DNA of 64,000 nucleotides from NCBI RefSeq assembly GCF_024699945.1, contig NZ_JAJOMY010000001.1:434001-498000 (forward strand), read 5' to 3'. Each line of letters begins with the position of its first letter. The first letter of the stretch is position 1. Below, piece by piece: positions 52,448 to 61,729 of this stretch. The notes beneath the pieces were generated by a model, which was not told the origin of the DNA, did no database searches, and saw only the letters and a list, made by a program, of their open reading frames with translations. The translations under genes were made by a program, and so were the position numbers. The stretch is from Phenylobacterium sp. J426 (lineage in GTDB: Bacteria > Pseudomonadota > Alphaproteobacteria > Caulobacterales > Caulobacteraceae).

Positions 52448-54823
52448 ATGCGCACAACGACCGTCGACGTATCTGGCTTCCGGACGCCTTTGGATCCGCT
52501 GGTGGTCGAGAAGCAGCTCGCGGGTCTGAAGGGCGTCAGACAGGTCACGGCCAACTTCGCCTCAGCCAGCGCCACCGTGACCTACGACGAGGCGCAGGTC
52601 AGCCCCGCCGAGCTTGAACAGGCGGTGCGGGACTGCGGTTTTCATTGCGCCGGGCAAGTCGTGCCGCGCCACGTCTGCGCCCCTGGACAAGACGCGTTAA
52701 GAGCCGAGGCGATCGACGAGCATGGCCCCCCGCCGCCGGCCGCGGGCAGGGCCGCACCAAAGGCGGGACACGGCGAGCACGACGCTATGGCCGGCATGGG
52801 CCACGGGCCCAGCATGGATATGAAGTCCATGGCTCGCGATATGCGCAACCGCTTCGTGGTGGCGCTCGCCTTCACCATTCCCATCTTCTTTCTCGCCCCG
52901 ATGGGCATGGACTTCCTGCGGGTAGAGCCGCCGTTTGGCTGGGATCTAGAACTGGTTCTGTTTGTACTCGCGAGCGGCGCAATTCTGTGGCCCGGTTGGC
53001 CCTTCTTCATCGCTGCGGCGCGAGCTCTGCGGCGCGGCGTGTTCAACATGGCCGTGCTCGTGCTGCTCAGCGTTGGGACGGGCTACCTCTTCAGCGTTGG
53101 CACGACCTTCTTCTTCGAGGCCGCGAACTTCTACGAGGCCTCGGCCCTGCTGCTCGTATTCATCCTGCTCGGACACTGGTTGGAGATGCGCGCGAGGGCT
53201 GGTGCGTCCGAGGCGATCCGGCGGCTGATGGATCTCGCCCCGCCGACCGCAAAGGTCATCCGCGACGGGGTCGAAGTAGAAATCTCAACCTCCGAGGTGG
53301 AGGTCGGCGACCTCGTGGCGGTCAGGCCCGGCGGCAAGATTCCGGTCGACGGCGTCATCGAAGAGGGCGCGTCGGAGATCGATGAGTCGATGCTCACCGG
53401 GGAATCTTTGCCGGTTTCCAAGAAGGTCCGCGATGCTGTCGTGGGCGGATCGATCAACAAGACCGGCGCCTTCCGCTACCGCGCCACCAAGGTGGGTTCC
53501 GACACCGCGCTCGCCCAGATCGTCAAGCTTGTCCAGGAGGCGCAAAATTCCAAGGCTCCAGCCCAGCTCTTGGCGGACAGGGCCTCGCAGTGGCTGGTGC
53601 TGGCGGCGATCGTCATTGGCCTGTTGACCTTCGCAATCTGGTTCTGGGTGATCGGCCAGACGCTGCTGTTCGCGCTGACGCTCACCATCACTGTCTTTGT
53701 CATCGCCTGCCCCGACGCGCTCGGCCTCGCCACCCCTATGGCCATCATGGTCGGCACCGGATTGGGCGCGGCCCATGGCATCCTGATCAAGGATGCCGCG
53801 GCGCTGGAGGACGCCGTGAAGCTCGATGTCATCATCTTCGACAAGACCGGCACGCTCACCATGGGCCAACCGAAGGTGGAGCAAGTGGTCCCTGGGCCAG
53901 GGTTCGACGAGGCGACGATCATCGCGATCGCCGCGGCCATCGAACAGGGTTCGGAGCACCACATCGCCGTCGCGGTGCTTGAACGAGCGCAGGGGCTCAC
54001 ATTCCCCCCGCTAACGGAGTTCGCTTCGTTCGAGGGCAAGGGTGTTCGCGCCCTCGTGGACGGACGGACTGTCTACTCGGGCAACCGCATGTTGATGGAG
54101 GAAAACAGTATCGATCTGGGTCCGCTCGCCGCGAAGTCCGCCGAATTGCAAGGCGCCGGCCGCACCGTGGCCCATATCGCCCGCGACGGTCGTGTGATCG
54201 GCCTCATCGCCATCGCCGATGCCCCGCGACCGACTGCACGCGAGACCATCGAGCGATTGCAGGCCCTGGGCGTCAAGGTGGCGATGATCACCGGCGACAA
54301 CCTGGGTACGGCGCAGAGAATTGGTCGCGAGCTCGGGATCGATATCGTCCTGGCCGAAGTGCTGCCCGGCGACAAGGCCGCCAAAGTCAAAGAGCTGCAG
54401 GCGCAGGGCAACAAGGTCGGCATGGTGGGCGACGGGGTCAACGACGCCCCCGCCCTTACCCAGTCTGACGTCGGCTTCGCCATCGGCGCGGGCACGGACG
54501 TGGCGATCGAAAGCGCCAAGGTCGTCCTGATGCGCAGCGACACCCTCGATGTCGTCAAGGCTGTCGAGCTCTCCCGCGCGACCTTGCGCAAGATGCACCA
54601 GAACCTCTGGTGGGCCGTGGGCTACAATATTGTCGCCTTCCCCGCGGCCGCGGGCGTCTTCTACCCCATCACGCTCAGCCCCGAAGTCGCGGCCATCGCC
54701 ATGTCTGGCAGCTCTGTGCTGGTCGCGGTCAACGCACTGCTGCTGAAGCGTCTACGCCTCGGCGAAGACGGGCCTCGGCATCAGCAAACACCCGCGGTCA
54801 ACGTCACACAAAGGGCCGCTTAA
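52448..54823 (+). CDS. P1B-type heavy-metal ATPase with CPD transport motif
   Basis: A 791-residue transporter. Residues 1-70 resemble an HMA domain but lack its CxxC. A His/Met-rich stretch follows ([21 protein letters not shown]). After that come eight membrane segments, TGES (actuator), [15 protein letters not shown] (residues about 412-426), [15 protein letters not shown] and TGDN, and the C-terminal [15 protein letters not shown]. The intramembrane motif is CPD where Cu(I) exporters have CPC and CopB-type have CPH. The end of the last helix (MSxSS...NA) is CopB-like. Substrate is uncertain, probably copper or silver. AGGGG precedes the ATG. Confidence 0.88.
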   Translation: MRTTTVDVSGFRTPLDPLVVEKQLAGLKGVRQVTANFASASATVTYDEAQVSPAELEQAVRDCGFHCAGQVVPRHVCAPGQDALRAEAIDEHGPPPPAAGRAAPKAGHGEHDAMAGMGHGPSMDMKSMARDMRNRFVVALAFTIPIFFLAPMGMDFLRVEPPFGWDLELVLFVLASGAILWPGWPFFIAAARALRRGVFNMAVLVLLSVGTGYLFSVGTTFFFEAANFYEASALLLVFILLGHWLEMRARAGASEAIRRLMDLAPPTAKVIRDGVEVEISTSEVEVGDLVAVRPGGKIPVDGVIEEGASEIDESMLTGESLPVSKKVRDAVVGGSINKTGAFRYRATKVGSDTALAQIVKLVQEAQNSKAPAQLLADRASQWLVLAAIVIGLLTFAIWFWVIGQTLLFALTLTITVFVIACPDALGLATPMAIMVGTGLGAAHGILIKDAAALEDAVKLDVIIFDKTGTLTMGQPKVEQVVPGPGFDEATIIAIAAAIEQGSEHHIAVAVLERAQGLTFPPLTEFASFEGKGVRALVDGRTVYSGNRMLMEENSIDLGPLAAKSAELQGAGRTVAHIARDGRVIGLIAIADAPRPTARETIERLQALGVKVAMITGDNLGTAQRIGRELGIDIVLAEVLPGDKAAKVKELQAQGNKVGMVGDGVNDAPALTQSDVGFAIGAGTDVAIESAKVVLMRSDTLDVVKAVELSRATLRKMHQNLWWAVGYNIVAFPAAAGVFYPITLSPEVAAIAMSGSSVLVAVNALLLKRLRLGEDGPRHQQTPAVNVTQRAA

Positions 54824-55347
54824 AGTTGCGCTTGGCTGCGCCTCTCAGCTCGTCGCTTCCAGCCCTCCTGAAACGTCTGGCGTTGAATCGTAGCCTCTCG
54901 CCCCCAGGGGCACGATGCGACGGGCGCTTCTGCCTGCCCAAGATTGTTAGCGACAAAGGCGCCGAGCGACCTTCATGCCCTATCCGCTCGGCTACTGGTC
55001 TACCTCGCCTCGAGCTTCCCCGTCACCGCAGCGGCGTTCGGCGCTCCTAAGCTTTGTTTGGTGACTTCACCGAAACGGACCTCACCAGACAGCCTTGCGG
55101 ACACGGCCATCAGCAACAAACGCTGACTTGACCCCTCCGTCCAGGCGTCCCTGCCTGGCGACGAACGCAGGGCAACTACGTCTCCGCTCATCTATATTCG
55201 TTCTGCGCAATCCTGAGGCATGCTTGAGCACTGTCTGCCCACTTCCTCATCACGCCAGCTCTCTAAACGTGTCAGAAACCACCATCACTATCATCTCAAC
55301 CCGCACCGATGTTATCGGTGCAAGCGCCTAGTAGGAGAGACGGAAGA
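54824..55347. other. Intergenic region without a recognised gene
   Basis: About 524 nt after the ATPase. A minus-strand frame near 55000-55190 has a protein-like composition (LLLMAVSARLSGEV) but no start signal or domain. No operator or promoter motif recognised. Confidence 0.4.
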
Positions 55348-55569
55348 ATGATGAAAAGGGTGTATATCTGGGGCTTGATCGCCGCAGCGGGTGCGCTTTC
55401 CGCGTGCGCGACAACGAATGAACCATCGACCCCTGAGCAGCGAGCGGCTTGTGAAAAGATGCTAGAAATGGGCGAAGGGGCCACGCACAGCCATTCGTCG
55501 GATAAGACTGGGGCGGTGAACACCATGGGCATGAGCCATGCGCAGTGCCGCCAGCTGCTAGGCAAATAG
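55348..55569 (+). CDS. Small lipoprotein with Met/His residues
   Basis: A 73-residue lipoprotein: MMKRVYIWGLIAAAGALSAC signal with lipobox LSAC (Cys at residue 20), then a short soluble part with ACEKMLEMGEGATHSHSSDK and MGMSHAQC. Two further Cys and several His/Met residues could bind metal. Start at ATG 55348; AGGAG lies 13 nt upstream and GGAAG nearer. Function unknown. Confidence 0.65.
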   Translation: MMKRVYIWGLIAAAGALSACATTNEPSTPEQRAACEKMLEMGEGATHSHSSDKTGAVNTMGMSHAQCRQLLGK

Positions 55570-56219
55570 TCTCTTGGCAACGGTCCACTGACCCTCGCTA
55601 GGGAGAGCGGCGCCGTCTCAGTCCCTGGGCGCCGCCGCCGAGGGCGATAAACCTTTCGACGACCACCCGCGTATACGCGATAGCAGCGATGTCGCACGCC
55701 GGGGTCAGCGCCACGGTCTCGCCAGGGCGAGCTGTAGCGCTCACGCTGGCGGTTAGGACGCGGCCAGGTAGATGCCGCTGAGCGGCCTAAGGCCACGTTC
55801 GCGACGATGTCGGTGAGCGCTGGCGGATCCAGATGCTGTCTTTGGACCAAGCGGTGAACACGCAACAAGGACGCTCAGATCGGCCCGTGACGCTCGCTGT
55901 CGACCACGCACTCCACGCAAGCCGCGCTGCCACGCCGCTTCGAAGAGCCCTGCCCCGTTCTGCGCCAGGAGATCGCCGCTCGTAAAGGGTGGCCAGAACT
56001 GTAAGCCGAGCGTCCTGCGGGTGTTTGTGGCTGGTCAACCGAGCATCTCGGTGATCCGCAACTGTAACGCCGCCGACGCCTCGGTATGTCGTGAGCGTGA
56101 GGATCTGCTCGCGCCCCCTTTACCATTTGCCGTTCGCCGAGGGGCAGGCCCCTCTTGGCGCGTATCAGAAACAAGTTCCGGCGGCGCGCGGTCGCAGCCG
56201 ACGGCCTGAATTCTCGCGC
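55570..56219. other. Long intergenic region without a recognised gene
   Basis: About 650 nt with several overlapping short frames on both strands and none convincing; it may hold decayed coding sequence. Two TGTAA pentamers (55994 and 56060 areas) lack a CGTC box at the right distance. Ends at the CueR-type promoter of the next ATPase. Confidence 0.4.
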
Positions 56220-56250
56220 TTGACCTTCCTATCATGGGAAGGTCCATCTG
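56220..56250 (+). promoter_or_regulatory. CueR/MerR-type promoter of the copA ATPase-cueR operon
   Basis: TTGACC (56220-56225), 19-bp spacer, CATCTG (56245-56250). The spacer holds a perfect 7-7-7 dyad, ACCTTCC-N7-GGAAGGT (56223-56243). The best match to the CueR consensus in the window, next to the gene for CueR itself. Confidence 0.85.
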
Positions 56251-56279
56251 CGTTGGGCATCGTCCTTGATGAGCTGCCA

Positions 56280-58763
56280 ATGCCCGCACAAATCCTTCAG
56301 CCGCTGGAGATTCCCGTCCTGGGGATGACCTGTGCGAGCTGCGTCGGCCGCGTGGAGAAGGCGATCTCAGCCGTCCCTGGCGTCGTTCGCGCCTCGGTCA
56401 ACCTCGCCGCCGAGCGCGCCCACGTGGAACTCACGCCCGACGGTCAAACCGAGGCCGTCGTCGAAGCGATCCGCAAGGCCGGCTACGAGCCGCTTGAACG
56501 AACCCTCGAGCTGAAGATCGAGGGCATGACCTGCGCTAGCTGCGTCGGGCGGGTGGAGCGGGCGCTTCGCGCCGCGCCGGGCGTGCTGCAAGCGCAGGTC
56601 AACCTGGCTACGGAGCGCGCCACAGTTGCCGTGCTCGAGGGCGCTGATATCGCCGCCCTCGTTTCCGCCGTCGAGAAGGCCGGCTACCACGCCGCCCCGA
56701 TCGTCGAAGCCGGCCCGGACCTCTCCGATCGCGAACGCGAGACGCGCGCGGCGGAGATCCGGGGCTTGAAGCGCGCGGTGGGCCTCGCCGCCCTGGCGAC
56801 GATCCCGCTGTTTCTGGTCGAGATGGGCCGCCACTTCGTGCCCGGCGCCCACCATCTTCTGGCGAGCACGATCGGCGAGCAGCCCTGGCGCTTGATCAGC
56901 TTCGCATTGGCCGCCTTCGTGCTGTTCGGTCCGGGCTTGCGCTTCTATCGCAAGGGCGTGCCGAACCTCGTTCGGCGCACGCCGGACATGAATTCCCTGG
57001 TGGTGCTCGGCGCGACGGCCGCGTTCGCTTATTCGACCGTCGCCACCTTCATGCCCGGGCTGCTGCCGGCCGGAGCCAACCACATCTATTTCGAAGCCGC
57101 CGCCGTGATCGTCACCCTGATCCTGGTCGGACGCCTGTTCGAGGCCCAGGCGAGGGGCCGCACGAGCGAGGCGATCAAGCGTCTGATGACGCTGCAGGCG
57201 AAGACCGCGCGCGTGGAGCGGGCGGGCGTCGTCCTCGAGGTTCCCGTCTCCGAGGTCCTGGTCGGCGACATCGTCGTGGTCCGGCCGGGCGAACGGGTGT
57301 CGGTGGACGGCGAGGTCCTGGACGGGGCCTCTTACGTCGATGAATCCATGATCACGGGCGAGCCGATCCCGGTCGAGAAAGGTCCGGGCGCCGCTGTGGT
57401 TGGCGGCACGGTCAACAAGACCGGGACTTTCCGCTTCCGCGCCACCAAGGTGGGCGCAGCCACCCTGCTCGCCCAGATCGTGCGGATGGTGGAGGCCGCC
57501 CAGGGCGCCAAGCTGCCGATCCAGGCTCTCGTCGACAAGGTCACCAGCTGGTTCGTGCCGGCTGTCATCGTCGGCGCTGTCCTGACCTTTGCCGCCTGGC
57601 TGGTCTTTGGCCCCAGCCCGGCGCTGAGCTTCGCGCTGGTCAACGCCGTGGCGGTGCTGATCATCGCCTGCCCGTGCGCCATGGGCCTGGCGACCCCCAC
57701 TTCGATCATGGTCGGCACCGGCCGCGCCGCGGAGCTGGGCGTCCTTTTCCGCCGTGGCGAGGCCCTGCAGAGCCTGCGCGACGTCCAGGCGGTCGCCTTC
57801 GACAAGACAGGGACACTGACGCTCGGTCGGCCGGTCCTGACGGATGTCCGCGTCACGGATGGATTCGCGGAGTCCGATCTCCTGCGCCTGGTGGCGGCGG
57901 TCGAAAGCCGCTCGGAACATCCGATCGCCCAGGCGATCGTCGAGGCGGCCCAAGCCCGCGGCCTGCAGCTGCCCGAGACGTCCAGCTTCGAGGCCCTTCC
58001 CGGCTTCGGCGCTGAAGCGCTCGTCGATGGCCGGCGGATCCAGGTCGGCGCGGACCGCTTCATGGCGAAACTCGGCGTCTCGGTCGCCGCTTTCGCCGCC
58101 GACGCGGATCGCCTCTCGGGTGAGGCTAAGACGCCGATCTACGCGGCGGTCGACGGCGAGCTCGCCGCCATCCTCGCCGTGGCCGATCCGATCAAGGACA
58201 CCACGGCCGAGGCCCTGGCGATGCTGCACGCAGCGGGTCTGAAGGTGGTGATGATCACCGGAGACAATCGGCGCACCGCGCAGGCAGTCGGCGCGGCGCT
58301 CGGCTTGGACGAGGTGGTTGCCGAGGTGCTGCCCGATGGCAAGGTCGCCGCCGTGAAGAACCTTCAGCAGCGCTATGGTCGCGTGGCCTTCGTCGGCGAC
58401 GGGGTGAACGATGCCCCGGCCCTGGCGAGCGCCGACGTCGGGATCGCCATGGGGGCCGGAACAGACATCGCCATCGAGAGCGCCGACGTGGTGCTGATGC
58501 GCAGCGACCTGCGCGGCGTGACCACGGCGATCGCGCTCAGCCGTGCGGTGCTGCGGAACATCCGCCAGAACCTCGCCTGGGCGTTCGGGTACAACGTGGT
58601 GCTGATCCCCGTCGCCGCCGGCGCCCTTTACCCCGCCTTCGGCCTGCTGCTGTCCCCGATGGTGGCCGCTGGCGCCATGGCGCTGTCCAGCGTCAGCGTC
58701 CTGACGAACGCGCTTCGCCTGCGAGGCTTCCGCGACGCCGCCTTGCAAGGAGCACGGCCATGA
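56280..58763 (+). CDS. copA: Cu(I)-exporting P1B-1 ATPase with two HMA domains
   Basis: An 827-residue transporter: two N-terminal HMA domains with GMTCASC (about residues 16 and 82), eight membrane segments, TGEP actuator loop, [17 protein letters not shown] (CPC), [20 protein letters not shown] and [10 protein letters not shown], and the C-terminal [16 protein letters not shown]. It exports cytosolic Cu(I) using ATP. Start at ATG 56280, 30 nt past the CueR-type -10. Its stop overlaps the cueR start (ATGA), so sensor and exporter are in one operon and CueR activates its own synthesis. Intact, unlike the YHS-type ATPase at 9991-12345. Confidence 0.93.
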   Translation: MPAQILQPLEIPVLGMTCASCVGRVEKAISAVPGVVRASVNLAAERAHVELTPDGQTEAVVEAIRKAGYEPLERTLELKIEGMTCASCVGRVERALRAAPGVLQAQVNLATERATVAVLEGADIAALVSAVEKAGYHAAPIVEAGPDLSDRERETRAAEIRGLKRAVGLAALATIPLFLVEMGRHFVPGAHHLLASTIGEQPWRLISFALAAFVLFGPGLRFYRKGVPNLVRRTPDMNSLVVLGATAAFAYSTVATFMPGLLPAGANHIYFEAAAVIVTLILVGRLFEAQARGRTSEAIKRLMTLQAKTARVERAGVVLEVPVSEVLVGDIVVVRPGERVSVDGEVLDGASYVDESMITGEPIPVEKGPGAAVVGGTVNKTGTFRFRATKVGAATLLAQIVRMVEAAQGAKLPIQALVDKVTSWFVPAVIVGAVLTFAAWLVFGPSPALSFALVNAVAVLIIACPCAMGLATPTSIMVGTGRAAELGVLFRRGEALQSLRDVQAVAFDKTGTLTLGRPVLTDVRVTDGFAESDLLRLVAAVESRSEHPIAQAIVEAAQARGLQLPETSSFEALPGFGAEALVDGRRIQVGADRFMAKLGVSVAAFAADADRLSGEAKTPIYAAVDGELAAILAVADPIKDTTAEALAMLHAAGLKVVMITGDNRRTAQAVGAALGLDEVVAEVLPDGKVAAVKNLQQRYGRVAFVGDGVNDAPALASADVGIAMGAGTDIAIESADVVLMRSDLRGVTTAIALSRAVLRNIRQNLAWAFGYNVVLIPVAAGALYPAFGLLLSPMVAAGAMALSSVSVLTNALRLRGFRDAALQGARP

Positions 58764-59194
58764 ACATCGGTCAGGCCTCGAAGGCCTCGGGCGTCACCAC
58801 CAAGATGATCCGCTACTACGACGAGATCGGCCTGGTGCGCCCCGCGAGCCGGACCGACTCCAACTATCGCGAGTACGACGCCCGCCAGATCAACGAGCTT
58901 CGCTTCATCAAGCGCGCGCGTAGTCTCGGCTTCTCGATGGACGAGATCACGCAACTGCTGTCGCTGTGGCGGGATCGCGAGCGGCCGAGCCGCGAGGTCA
59001 AGGCGATCGCCGACCGACACGTCGCCGATCTCGACGCCCGGATCGCCGAAATGCAGGCCATGGCGGACACCCTGCGGCACCTGTCGCACTGCTGCGCCGG
59101 CGACGATCGTCCGGACTGCCCCATCCTTGCCGACCTGACGGCCGGGGCCGAGCCGACCACGCCGCTCGAGCGAGTGAAGGCAAGAGCGCGATAA
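58760..59194 (+). CDS. cueR: Cu(I)-responsive MerR-family activator CueR
   Basis: A 144-residue MerR regulator: N-terminal winged helix with [23 protein letters not shown], a coiled dimerisation helix, and the metal-binding loop [15 protein letters not shown] near residues 109-123. The CxGDDxxDCPI pattern is the two-Cys Cu(I)/Ag(I) site of E. coli CueR. It binds promoters with over-long spacers and twists them when Cu(I) binds. Four matching promoters are in the window. The start overlaps the ATPase stop by 4 nt. Confidence 0.93.
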   Translation: MNIGQASKASGVTTKMIRYYDEIGLVRPASRTDSNYREYDARQINELRFIKRARSLGFSMDEITQLLSLWRDRERPSREVKAIADRHVADLDARIAEMQAMADTLRHLSHCCAGDDRPDCPILADLTAGAEPTTPLERVKARAR

Positions 59195-59327
59195 GCTTAG
59201 CTGCGGCAGAGACAGGCGAACTGACAAAACTCGGAACTGCGAGCTTCAATACAGAGTTGACGGATCGCTCACCCGTTGTTGCGGGGAGAAACATTCCCAT
59301 CGCTGTAATCTTGCGCAGGAACGGCCA

Positions 59328-60881
59328 ATGTCACACAAACTATCCCATGGCTGGAGGGATGTTCCCATCCAGGAGCTGGCCAGTCAGTATCTCGCCCAAG
59401 ACGGTCTAACATTCGATTTCGATGCCGGTCGCGAGTGCTACGACTATCAGGTCTCGATCGGGGATGAGGGGAACGACGCCCTCGTCGGACGCGGCGACCG
59501 CGATCACTTCTGGGGACTTGGCGGCAACGACCTGCTGAACGGGGACCGCGAAAACGACGTGCTCTATGGCGACTCCGGGCGCCGACACCCTCAGCGGGGG
59601 CGAGCGGCGCTGACCGGCTCACGGGCGGCATGGACGGAGACCGGCTCTATGGCGGCAGGGACGCTGACGCCCTGATGGGCGGCATGGGCAACGACTACCT
59701 GGACGAGGGCGCGGGCCATGGCGACCTGGAGGGCGGGATGGGCGACGACACGCTGGTCGGCGGGCTCGGACCCGACGCCTTCGCGGTCGACCCCACCAGC
59801 GGCAACGATGTGATCCGCGACTTCACCGCGGGTCCCGGCATGTTCGACCACCTCGCGCTGCGGGACCTCCGGTGGGAAGACCTGAGTTTCGAAGACACCC
59901 CTGCGGGTGTGCGGGTCAGCTGGCAGGGCGGCTCCGTGCTGCTGGAGGGCGTGCGTCAGGCGGATCTCGCGCAGGACGACTTCATGTTCGCGGAGGAGCC
60001 GGACCTTCCGCCCGCCTCGCGGCCGGCGACGGCGCCCACTCCCGAGCGGCCCACACCCAGCGTTGAAGGCCCGGACCCCAGGCACGGCGACCTGCCAGGC
60101 GAGCGTTTCGACCAAGCCGCCGACGCCGCGATGCGGGATGGTGATGTCGCGCTCACCTTTACGGGCGACGAAACCTACCAGGTGCTCGTCGGCGAGCGGG
60201 AAGCCGATCAGCTGACCGGCGGGGAAAGCGTCGACAACATCTTCGGTCGGGATGGCGCCGACACTCTGCTCGGCGCTGGCGGTGACGATGTGCTGCAAGG
60301 TGATGCGGGCGACGACCGATTGGAAGGCGGCGACGGCATGGATCGCCTCGACGGCGGCATGGGCGCGGACACACTGACCGGCGGCGCCATGGTCGACGAC
60401 ATCATGGGCATGGAGGGCGCGGACTCGATCGACGCCGGCGCCGGCCACGACATGATCGAAGGCGGCATGGGCAACGATACCATCACCGGCGGCACGGGGG
60501 CCGACGCCTTTATCGTCGATCCTCACAGCGGTTTCGACGTCATCACCGATATGGAAGTCCGCGGTGAGGCGCAGGGCGCGTTCGACCACCTCGCGCTGCG
60601 CGATATCCGGCCGGATCAGGTGTCCGTCGTGGATCGCGCGGAAGGGGCGTTCGTGTCCTGGAACACAGACCGCGACGCCGATCCCGAGGGCGGGGTCCTG
60701 CTGCAGGGGGTGTTCAAGGCGGACCTGCGGCAGAGCGACTTCATGTTCGTGGAGGAGCCCGGCTTCGTACCTGGGATCAGCACCGCAGGGTCGGATTGGA
60801 TCTTCCCGGGCTGAGGCTGCGCCCGAGGAGGAGGGGTCGGCCGGCGCCGCGGATGCGGGTGCAGCGAAGGAGGCTGAATGA
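59328..60881 (+). CDS. RTX-like Ca-binding protein (frameshifted as sequenced)
   Basis: About 515 residues with many RTX nonapeptides (GGxGxDxLxGG type): GDEGNDALVG, GGMDGDRLYGG, GGAGDDVLQG-like, GGMGADTLTGG, GGMGNDTITGG. Two tandem copies of an additional unit occur: FDHLALRDLR...VSWQGGSVLLEGV...DFMFAEEP and FDHLALRDIR...VSWNTD...LLQGVF...DFMFVEEP. Single-base gains near 59577, 59598 and 60807 split the frame; the last repair replaces the stop at 60814 with an acidic Glu/Ala tail ending at 60881, which overlaps the DUF2231 start (ATGA). No signal peptide; RTX proteins are usually exported by type I systems, none of which is here. AGGAA precedes ATG 59328. Confidence 0.75.
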
Positions 60882-61537
60882 CCACGCGCTCGCCGTTGCG
60901 GGTCCTGGGCGCCGGCCTGCTGGGCGCCGCGTTGATCTGGGCCGGCCCCAGCGCGGCCCACGAAGGCCACGCTCCAAAGCCTGGGCCGTCGCCGACAGCG
61001 GCGGCGGTCGGCCCGCACGGCGGCATGGAAGTGGCGACGCCGGAGGGGCAGATGTCGGCGGACGGCCGGCCGCCCGCCGACGACGCCGCGCCAACGACCT
61101 TCGGCGGCCGGCTGGTGAACTGGCTCGGCCGCTGGCACCCGAGCGTCGTCCATTTCCCGATCGCCCTGTTTATTGTCGTTGCCGTGCTCGAGGCGCGCGC
61201 CCTGCTGCTTCGCCGCGAACGGGTCGAAGAGGCCACACGACTCATGATCGCCCTGAGTGCGCTGTCGGCCCTGGCGGCTATCGTCCTCGGCTGGATGGCG
61301 ATGGGTTGGACCTACGGTCGCTACGACCGCCTGCACACGGCCCACCAGACGCTGGGCACCTCCATTGCGCCGCTTGCGTTGGGCGTCTGGTGGGCGCACG
61401 AGCGATGGCTCAGCGCCCGACGGCCTGGCGCGGGCGTCGTCTACGCCGTCCTGCTCGCCGCAACGGTCGCCGCAATCGGGATCAACGGGTTCATCGGCGG
61501 AGCCCTGGTGCGGGGGCTCGACCATCTGAACTTCTGA
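60878..61537 (+). CDS. DUF2231 membrane protein with His-rich N-terminus
   Basis: A 219-residue protein with a signal-like first helix ending SAAHEGHAPK, a His/Met/Pro-rich linker, then the DUF2231 core of four membrane segments: RWHPSVVHFPIALFIVVAVLEA (HP...H signature), ALAAIVLGWMAMGW, TAHQTLGTSIAPLALGVWW and IGINGFIGGALV. The HxxxH-type histidines suggest heme or metal ligation. AAGGAGG lies 5 nt before ATG. Coupled to the RTX gene by a 4-nt overlap once that gene is repaired. Confidence 0.8.
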   Translation: MTTRSPLRVLGAGLLGAALIWAGPSAAHEGHAPKPGPSPTAAAVGPHGGMEVATPEGQMSADGRPPADDAAPTTFGGRLVNWLGRWHPSVVHFPIALFIVVAVLEARALLLRRERVEEATRLMIALSALSALAAIVLGWMAMGWTYGRYDRLHTAHQTLGTSIAPLALGVWWAHERWLSARRPGAGVVYAVLLAATVAAIGINGFIGGALVRGLDHLNF

Positions 61538-61544
61538 GCTGGGG

Positions 61545-61562
61545 AAGCGGCAAGGCCGCCTT
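61545..61562 (+). terminator. Short hairpin after the DUF2231 gene
   Basis: GCGGC-AAG-GCCGC with flanking A/T pairing (AAGCGGC...GCCGCCTT), 8 nt past the stop codon. Weak. Confidence 0.4.
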
Positions 61563-61729
61563 CTATCCACCCGTCGCGCTTGGCTTATCATCTGCATAAC
61601 CTCGGCGCATAATGGCGGTCTATTGCGCATTTGAAGTCCTTCTCCCTGCGTGTTCGGCTCTGGCCAAGGCTTGCGGGTTTCCGCGGCCGCGACCGCAGCA
61701 GCGGCGCGAACACAAAGATGGGGGAAGGC

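Noticed and set aside
55000-55191. 63-codon minus-strand frame with protein-like composition
   Set aside because: No start signal, neighbour or family match.
55990-56090. Two TGTAA pentamers in the long gap before the copA ATPase
   Set aside because: Neither has a CGTC at 16-18 nt and no gene start lies close.
56367-58748. 793-codon minus-strand frame opposite the copA ATPase
   Set aside because: A mirror frame of a GC-rich gene; the plus strand has all ATPase motifs.
59306-59327. TGTAA ahead of the RTX gene
   Set aside because: No CGTC at 16-18 nt; the bases there read CAAT.
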